A stretch of DNA of 64,000 nucleotides from Petrosia ficiformis. Lineage: Eukaryota; Porifera; Demospongiae; Haplosclerida; Petrosiidae. The translations under genes and the position numbers were made by a program. The stretch lies in NCBI GenBank assembly GCA_947044365.1, contig OX345636.1, positions 9,506,001-9,570,000 on the forward strand, given 5' to 3'. This document shows positions 58,201 to 64,000 of the stretch, piece by piece; position 1 is the stretch's first letter, and each line of letters begins with the position of its first letter. Under the pieces are notes generated by a model, which saw nothing but the letters and a program-made list of their open reading frames with translations, made no database searches and had not been told where the DNA came from.

Positions 58201-60615
58201 ACTTTGTTCGTTATAATATTAATATTCTAAATAGTCAAAGTCTTTAAGAAGGATCTATCAGTGTATGTAAAATTTGCGACTCAGTTTATTTTCTCTCTCA
58301 CCATCTACATGTATCTATGATCTTTGTTTGTGTTTAACATGAATCTTACATGTTAGTTTCTAGCAAATAACATGTTAACGAAAAGCGGACTTGCAAAAAA
58401 ACTAGCTATACAGTACTTATATACATGTATGTAGGGTGGAAGTGGTGTGTAATTTCATTGCTAAGGTACTATCCTAATCTTGTTTCTGTGTTTTTCAGTT
58501 TCGATACCCCTATATCCTTATTTATTTTATTCTTGTACAATAACAACTACACCAAACAGTAGTGGAATGCCTGTACATGTATTGTACATTGTATATATGT
58601 ATGTTACTATATTATAGATTTCTGTGTCTAATTATAATTATGTTTTACAAACTGGCTATTTTACATGTTCATAATGTGTTGAATTATTAACTTGAAAATT
58701 ATGAAATTGCTGCTTACAAAAAAAGGAAAGCACTTATCACGCAAATCTTGACGAAGATTTGTTGTATTTCTGTCTTGGTACATGTACTTTTTTGTATCAA
58801 CCATGGCTGTCTTTTAACAACTCAACTTTCCAGCAAAGCAATCAAGTTACAATCTACAATTTTATAAAATGTGAGAACTAGAGGTGACAAGATTCATATG
58901 AAACACCTGGCATTAACAGTCCTGCGAATATTTACATTCTACAAACATAACTGCCATAATGTCCTTGCATGCAGTAATTTGCTCAGTCATTGTCCTGACA
59001 TGCACGGATAATGGCAGATGGCCGCCTGTTATTTCTGACTCTGAATTATCATTTCTGTGTCACTTACTGTGTGCATATATACATGTATATATATAATATA
59101 ATCATATATTATATAAATATATACATGCGATATGTTACATCACACATGACACATAGATATACATGTTTATCCACTGATTTCGGAGTCTCTTTCGAAGTTA
59201 CTTCCTGTAAGAATAAAGTGACTTAGTATAAAATACATATATAAGTAACGTATTTATGAGTATCACAGTAGGGATACATATACATGTAGATGGATAAAGA
59301 GATGTGATGTAGTCTTTAATTATTGTAGTTTAGTAAAATTTCGTCATCGGTAATTTTTTATGGCCCGTAGGGCCATCCCTATGATTGTTTTCCCACGGGT
59401 TCGATGTATGTTTATATATATATATTCTTGTGTCACCTACGCGAGTATGCGTTGTATACGCAGTTAAGGAAGTTACATCATTCCCGGGGGCTCGGTCAAT
59501 TAATGGGCGTGGCGCGAAAAAGAACGCGCGATCAAGCTCTACACACCAGCAGAAAGAAAGCTGTGTAGCTTACGTAGACACTGGAACTAATAGCTAGCTA
59601 TTCTACCTGAAATGTATTCTTAAAGTTCTACAAGGTTCTATAAAAGGTAAACAGAGTATATAATCAAAATAATAACTATAATAGGCTGTTGTGTTTCGGG
59701 CATGATAAAGTCAGCCATGATTACTGAATGCTGGACACCATAAAGCAATCATAGGGATACTTTTTTCTCTATATACACTTGTTTAACTTTACTAAAGGCC
59801 TACTAATTACCATGCCACTGTGGGCAGGGTTCACTGCAGCCTGAAAGCCTGGAAACAGTAGCCATGATGCTCACAATATGAAGTACAATTTGTTTACCAG
59901 TAGTTATGACAATGTCATTGCTACACATAAAACTACATGTATATAGATACTACTCTAGTGTGCATATCAGAAGCAGGTTTCTTAAAATTTGAAGCATGGA
60001 AACCATTTTCTATCCTGACATAACATAGTAAAAATATAATTTGATTGGATAAACTGTTGGTAACAGGGCACAACTACTACAATTAGGCTAAGCAGACCAG
60101 ACCATTCCTCCTACAAAAATTTGTGTGTAGATGGAGTTATACTTGTATTTATTGAGAAACGTTAGGCTCTAAACCCCTCCCTTCTATGACCAAGGTGCTT
60201 AGCAGGCATGCCTGCATAGACCCCTCGGCCATTGGCCACAAGAGGCAGGAAACCCTTCCAAAAATTCAAAGGTATAGGTTCTTTGTCTATTTCGTCATCA
60301 GTTCTTTTCTACTTTACTAAAAGACTACTAATTACCTTGCCACATTAAAGAGGGTGTGGTAGCAAAGCTTTGAAGTTTTTTTTACAGGTGAAGTTACACA
60401 AGGTGCACTTACACTGTATGTACTAAGCAGCATCTCAGCTGTGAGTTGCACTTATACATGTACTTGCGACTAGTGTGAATTTGGCTACATGTATATGCAA
60501 ACTAAATTTGTGTCCAAATTACCATGCCTTATGTTGTATTCATACACTGTACATACAAACATAAAAACTAATATGTACACGCAATGTTATATTATATATA
60601 TATATATTATATATA

Positions 60616-60672
<57 letters not shown>

Positions 60673-61191
60673 TAATAATTTATATATATATAATATATAT
60701 TAGGGCTGGAACGAAGGTTGCAAAACAACATTCAAAGCAATAAAAACAATATTCAAAGGTTCGCATGTATTTTTATCAACTATTATTGCTTTATAACAAG
60801 CACTAGTCTTGTTCCTGTCACTGTTTCTACTTGGATTCAGCATTGCTGGACTGAGAAATGAGACAAAGGCAGCCAACAACACAGCCTCAACTTTACAGGA
60901 ACACACCCACATTCTTCACTAGAAGTACACATATTCAAAATATCAAAGCGAGTGTGGCAAAGCTTTGAAGGTAGAAATTCAGCTAAAAATGTGCAGCAAA
61001 CAATCAGAGGTTCAAACATTCAAACCTTTTACCCCACCCTCATATATGTATATAAACATATAATGTCATATATACAATGTATATACATACATTGGTTTTA
61101 TAGGAATAATATTTAATTACATATGTACCTTTTCTTTCTTTTGATGTCTAGCTTCATTTAAATGCCTCATCTGTTTTTTCGTTAGTCCCAT
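49255..61191 (-). CDS. Mutator-like transposase - PHD - PHD - OTU fusion protein, ~1,242-1,256 aa
   Basis: Exons (minus): 61191-61129 (MGLTKKQMRHLNEARHQKK...), 59204-59163 and/or 55043-55002, 54381-54349, 53656-53615, 52860-52819, 52761-49255. All are phase 0 with GT donors and AG acceptors. The last exon alone encodes 1,168 residues: a Cys-rich module (CVTPGCKGQ; GCDGCD), then SADAAWMTRGYHS, YKGTSKSMEG and HWQDSDSSSAKA with CGGHAGKNH, which fit a Mutator-like DDE transposase catalytic region. Further Cys/His-rich knots and a basic coiled coil follow, then two ING-like PHD fingers, then an OTU cysteine-protease domain (RGDDNCLFRAFSKEV). PHDs of this type read H3K4 methylation and OTUs cleave ubiquitin chains (family knowledge). 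The long frame is intact. No terminal repeats were found, and the scattered small exons argue for a chimeric host gene rather than a bare transposon (inference). Confidence 0.75.
49265..49730 (-). CDS. OTU domain of the fusion protein
   Basis: RGDDNCLFRAFSKEVTG carries the Asp and catalytic Cys of OTU proteases. Downstream are QAVRQAIVNFM, the GWGTDREIRAFA segment typical of the second OTU block, and a C-terminal FGIHC near the expected catalytic His. The frame is uninterrupted to the TAG at 49255-49257. Confidence 0.8.
49860..50560 (-). repeat. ~350-bp tandem duplication encoding two PHD fingers
   Basis: Two direct copies about 348-354 bp apart each encode TPVRPP(N/S)STPF, a basic Ser-rich spacer, ARVLA(E/K)SF, then a PHD with YC(F/I)CRG, MVECDG, WFHFECVGITEAPEGKWYC and DDCSQEL. 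Copy 1 (upstream in the protein) has CMFQWFHF where copy 2 has CTWFHF, a 6-bp difference inside the zinc-binding loop. Confidence 0.9.
54900..55790 (-). repeat. Segmental duplication, copy A (exon 2b + MITE)
   Basis: Matches 59040-59870 over its whole length: a TATA-rich block, the 42-nt exon (55002-55043), GTATTTATGAGTATCACAGT, a GGCC-head MITE, and the tail CTACTAATTACCATGCCACT through GCAGCCTGAAAG. The exon here encodes EETVKEISKSADKH. Confidence 0.85.
55188..55697 (+). mobile_element. GGCC-head MITE in duplication copy A
   Basis: Head GGCCCGTAGGGCC, a (TA)n tract, GTGTCACTTGCGCGACTATG and TTAATGGGCGTGGCG. The middle then diverges from other copies until AAGCAAATATAGGGAT at the end, suggesting an internal replacement or insertion. 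Confidence 0.75.
55840..56003. mobile_element. 164-bp MITE, CAGTGGTGTGGAAACA ends, copy 2
   Basis: CAGTGGTGTGGAAACAGCCA at the left and TGTTTCCACACTTCTG at the right, flanked by TA on both sides. Inverted relative to 34955-35118 with the same length. The TA duplication places it with Tc1/mariner-type MITEs. Confidence 0.85.
56434..56850 (+). mobile_element. GGCC-head MITE, full-length
   Basis: One of the best copies: GGCCCGTAGGGCC head, ATCCCTATGATTGCTTTCCC, TAATGGGCGTGGCGCGTAAA, TACCTGAAATATATTCTTAA, and the end GCTGGACACCACAAAGCAAT with CATAGGGAT, complementary to the start. Confidence 0.85.
56880..57020 (+). repeat. Single monomer of the 58-bp satellite with flank
   Basis: ATGTGCAAACATTAAACAAA with TATCTGGATCCTGAAAG corresponds to one monomer. 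The sequence before it (GGTAACACAGAGCAAGA; AATTTCGATT) parallels the sequence before the array at 30800-30886. Confidence 0.65.
57427..57660 (+). repeat. Diverged partial GGCC-head MITE
   Basis: TTTTATGGACCACGGGGCTATCCCTATATG head and GGGTTCGGTCAATTAATGGC block. The interior is replaced by (ACATGT)n. Confidence 0.65.
57758..57915. repeat. Two-copy direct repeat
   Basis: AATACTAAAGCAGCCACCCT followed by GGCTTAGAAAAGTAACA occurs at about 57797 and 57877. Confidence 0.8.
57970..58135. repeat. Two-copy tandem repeat with internal dyad
   Basis: AATTAGTACCATGTGGGATG through GTCCACATGTGTACCACATG and ATATAGA occurs twice (about 57971 and 58047). Each unit carries CATGTGG and CCACATG dyads. Confidence 0.8.
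59040..59875 (-). repeat. Segmental duplication, copy B (exon 2a + MITE)
   Basis: The second copy of the unit at 54900-55790. Its exon (59163-59204) encodes EVTSKETPKSVDKH, six changes in 14 residues relative to copy A, with donor GTATAT instead of GTATGT. The MITE is in the same place, so it was present before duplication. Confidence 0.85.
59354..59778 (+). mobile_element. GGCC-head MITE in duplication copy B
   Basis: Full-length copy: head, TAATGGGCGTGGCGCGAAAA, CTGAAATGTATTCTTAAAGT, and end GCTGGACACCATAAAGCAAT with CATAGGGAT. Confidence 0.85.
60592..60700. repeat. (TA)n microsatellite
   Basis: Long nearly pure TATATA tract with a few TTATAA interruptions, abutting the hAT-like element at 60701. 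Confidence 0.9.
60701..61041. mobile_element. hAT-like MITE, second copy
   Basis: Starts TAGGGCTGGAACGAAGGTTG and is collinear with 23036-23436, sharing ACTAGTCTTGTTCCTGTCAC and GGCAGCCAACAACACAGCCTC. The right end is diverged (TTTTACCCCACCCT). Lies in intron 1 of the transposase-PHD-OTU gene. Confidence 0.65.
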
Positions 61192-63130
61192 TTTTCTTCA
61201 GAAAAAAGGTTAATCAATAATAATAATAATTATACTTTTTGTAATTCAACACAATCATGTGACAATGTGATTTTGTTGTCACATGACATTGACAACAAAA
61301 TTTAACCATTTATTTTAGACATGCAAATTTTAGTTAATTAATAAAATAAAGGGTTCTTGAACAATTCTGAAAGCATATACTCAGAGATAAATTTCGAAAA
61401 TCAAAAATTTTAATAGATGTTATGGAAAGGGTTGCTAAATAAATCTTTTTGTTGTCTTATTGCAGTAGTTTGAAGTACTATTTCGGGAATCATTTTATTG
61501 AACTTTAAAGAGTCAGAGATAAAAAGTGACAATTTTGATGAAGAAAATGTCTTTTTTGCTGTACATGTATATACTCAAAAAGGAATTTTAAGCTGATTGA
61601 ATATCAAAAGTAGAAGGAAATCATGAAGAATCATCCAAAAAAGATGAAGCTGTTGGACAGTAATCATAATTTATCAATACTGAACAAATATATATGTGTT
61701 CGCCTCACATTGATTCAGTGAACACAGTATGTCTTTCCCATCATATTGCAGAGGGGTTGGGTCTGGTTATATGAGACTAGGAGCAGATTGTGTAATGCAC
61801 GTAGGGGTCTGAGGCATGTTGTCCCATACACACACAGAAAATTTTGGATTCCAGGTTCTAGAGGCATCCATGATTACAGCAGCATAGCATTACTATTATT
61901 ACAGAACACAGGGCTTGCAAATTTTACACCAACCCCCATGAACAGCTTATTACAACATCAAACAAAAGGGCTACATAATAATATATGTCTATATAGTCCT
62001 CTCAGAGGCTCTGATTGTATAATGTTAGGTGTTTATATGTACTATATTTTACCTTTTTCCGCTTTGTTGTAGAGTCTTGACAAAAAAGTTCTATAATCCT
62101 TATAATATACTTATCACAAGGATACCGCATATAATAACTCTAATCTCCTCCCGGATCCCACAGTAATTCGTTCATTTAGAAATAAAGTGTAATAATTCGT
62201 CACCACTATTATCTAAGTCTATTCTACCGATAGACGTGCAAAATTTATGTAAATACCATTTTTAATACCGATAGACATACACATTTTTGTAAAAATATTA
62301 TTATAAAATGGAGGATTCTTGAACAACAACGCATCCAAGAACACTCTTTCTAATTCAAGGTAAATAAAAGTAAATTTCGCAGATACGAAGTACAAACAAG
62401 ATACATTAGCAAACTATCTCAAATATAATAGAGAGTTTTTATCCTAAAAATGTAAACCCACTGATAAATTCCATTGTCAGAAATCTGAAAATTCAATAAA
62501 TTGTTACAACAAAAGTAAAGACTTATTTTTTAAAATCTCTCTATTTTGTAAATTGTATTTTTGCAGTAGCTTGATATCTGAATTTCTATGTCAATACAAT
62601 GATTCTTCATGACTTTATTACACTTCAAAGTTTGCAACATCGGAAACTTCTTTTGCAAATAACTCAAAAACTGAATGAAATTTTGATAGAGAGTATGTTT
62701 ATGCAAATATTCTTTGTAAGGTATAGAATTGAACCCTGCGGTAAAAAAAGAAATTGAGACTAACACCCACGCTCATTAGGTTACTAAGTTAATTGTCGTT
62801 CCTTCTCACTTCAAACTTTTGTATTACAAAAATTCTCACTACGACTGCATTGTCTCCAGCTCTGATTCCTGTGTACCAAATGACTTCCCTCTGGTAGAAG
62901 AAAAGGTTGTAGATGTTATAATATTTGATGAATAACATACCAAACTAAGTTCCCACTCAAGTGGTAGATAATAATAATAGTCAAAGTTCATTCAAATAAA
63001 ATTAATATAATTATGCGCTCGTTTAGAGGGTGTGGCTGGCTAGTCATTGGCCTGGCGCGATGGCTAGTGTAGCTATCAACCAGCAACAACACTAGCTGAA
63101 AGACATAACTAGTCTGAACACACCAAGATA
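61192..63130. other. Intergenic region, no gene recognised
   Basis: AT-rich. A short inverted repeat TTTTGTTGTCACATG/CATGACATTGACAACAAAA lies at about 61272-61302. A 108-residue frame at 61746-62072 shows no motif. The promoter of the minus-strand fusion gene should lie just right of 61191. Confidence 0.45.
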
Positions 63131-63284
63131 ATTATAATTGTATGTGCTACACTTCTACTGCTGCATTTATTGTAGTAAGATACGTAATAAACACAAAATT
63201 AATAACAGCCAGCATGGTTTGAAGGGGGTGCCCATTTTACACAGTGGGGTCCCTGTTCGACGTTCGAATAGCAAAATGCGTAAT

Positions 63285-63337
63285 AAAATAGGGACCTGGG
63301 TCCCTATTTTACCGTTAATATGGGGACCCGGGTCCCC
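63285..63337. promoter_or_regulatory. Paired GGGACCYGGGTCCC palindromes upstream of the CARD-like gene
   Basis: A 26-bp near-palindrome (63285-63310, AAAATAGGGACCTGGGTCCC plus TATTTT) and a perfect 16-bp one (63322-63337, GGGGACCCGGGTCCCC) lie 11 bp apart in a GC-rich island. The island includes GGCGCGCGCGCTCCCGG and sits about 220-270 bp before the next gene's coding start. Could be a promoter element or a transposon relic. Confidence 0.45.
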
Positions 63338-63556
63338 AAATGTACGGAATTTTATGACACCGGGTTACCTTCCGCTCCATCTCCGGCGCGCGCGCTCCCG
63401 GTCCCGTGATCCATGGCCCCACCTCCGTTAATTTCATTTAAATTTGCACGCAGGGACTAAATTCCAGAGAGCCTGTGTTCGTACCTCTGGTAAGAGAAAT
63501 GTAACAGCAGTTCATAACTATTTCGCATCCCTCTTATTCCGATTGTAGATTGTGCT

Positions 63557-63988
63557 ATGGCAGCCAAAACATTTAGAAACTCCAAATCAAGAGCAAGTGA
63601 CATTTTGGTAACTCATCATGATGATCTTTGCAAAGCTTTGACCGTTTCTGAAACTGCTTTGTTTTCACTTACTGGAAACCTATACTCAAAACGAATACTT
63701 GACTTTCGTACCAAGTCTGAAATAACATCAAAGGGAGGGTATAAAGGAGCAGATACTCTAATGGACTATTTAGAGATGAGAGTTGATCATAATTCAGCTA
63801 TGCTGTATAATGTGCTACAAGCTATGCGAGAACTGGAAGATCTGAAAGATATTGTTGACAAAATGGACAGTTGGGAAGGAGAAGACATGGAAATATCAAC
63901 AGGTCATTGTTTGTTATTGTCCAAAGGCCGTGGCTGTATAGAGTGCCGTTTGTGTCAAAATTATTTTGTAGTGGAATTTATATGTTAG
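63557..63988 (+). CDS. First coding exon of a CARD/death-fold-like protein (partial gene)
   Basis: ATG at 63557 follows an acceptor (GATTGTAG, 63541-63548), so a noncoding first exon probably precedes it. A donor-like GGTAAGAG at about 63488 supports this. The protein (MAAKTFRNSKSRASDILVTH...) has an amphipathic six-helix pattern: LCKALTVSETALFSLTGNLY, KRILDFRTKSEI, GADTLMDYLEMRVDHNSAML and LQAMRELEDLKDIVDKM. This resembles CARD domains (helix pattern; inference), common in innate-immune and apoptotic adaptors. The coding exon may end at a GT at 63902 or read on to the stop at 63988. The gene probably continues beyond the window. Confidence 0.5.
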   Translation: MAAKTFRNSKSRASDILVTHHDDLCKALTVSETALFSLTGNLYSKRILDFRTKSEITSKGGYKGADTLMDYLEMRVDHNSAMLYNVLQAMRELEDLKDIVDKMDSWEGEDMEISTGHCLLLSKGRGCIECRLCQNYFVVEFIC

Positions 63989-64000
63989 GTGGAATTTACT

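Noticed and set aside
61746..62072. 108-residue plus-strand frame
   Set aside because: No domain, no convincing splice or promoter context; cannot be distinguished from chance.
63138..63431. 97-residue frame through the GC island
   Set aside because: Runs through palindromes and CpG-rich promoter-like sequence with no recognisable domain; considered noncoding.

Overview
The window looks like nuclear DNA of an early-branching animal, most likely a demosponge such as Amphimedon (inference). It has AT-rich, spliceosomal-intron genes with GT-AG junctions, phospholipase C architecture of animal type, and many short DNA transposons. The introns are saturated with a palindromic hexamer (TACATG/ACATGT). 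No rRNA, CRISPR or prokaryotic operon structure was seen.

Layout: 0.06-0.25 kb is a partial MITE. 0.7-3.5 kb is a broken DIRS-type (tyrosine-recombinase) retroelement. 3.5-4.6 kb holds two MITEs, one with perfect 8-bp target duplications. 4.8-11.07 kb (minus) is a four-exon gene of unknown function (about 366 aa). It shares a ~225-bp divergent promoter with the main gene of the window, a 29-exon phospholipase C at 11.29-42.45 kb (plus, 1,232 aa; every exon phase checked and the total coding length is divisible by three). Its introns contain at least a dozen MITEs, a tRNA-derived SINE, a 1.4-kb 58-bp satellite, a 210-bp perfect palindrome, and partial duplications of two of its own exon starts.

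42.5-46 kb holds a telomere-like TTTAGGG run and decayed Ty3/gypsy-type integrase sequence followed by a CXXC-OTU coding region with a stop inside the OTU domain. 46.6-47.5 kb (minus) is a two-coding-exon protein with a PD-(D/E)XK-like motif. Upstream of it lies a tandem array of four exon-like units with (CT)n acceptors. 49.3-61.2 kb (minus) is a striking gene: five or six tiny phase-0 exons feed a 3.5-kb exon encoding a Mutator-like DDE transposase domain, two tandem PHD fingers and an OTU protease domain. One tiny exon lies inside a ~0.85-kb segmental duplication and so exists twice. The right end (63.56 kb onward) begins a gene whose first coding exon resembles a CARD/death-fold domain.

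The PLC protein would act in phosphoinositide signalling at membranes. It has the PH-EF-X-linker-Y-C2 order plus a C-terminal extension that matches the PLC-like/PRIP proteins of other animals in spacing and motif order. Unlike those inactive proteins it keeps every catalytic residue. The 49-61 kb gene and the 45 kb remnant both join an OTU domain to transposon-derived or chromatin-reader modules, suggesting repeated capture of OTU domains by mobile elements in this genome. Exon models and family calls come from reading the sequence alone and were not checked against any database.
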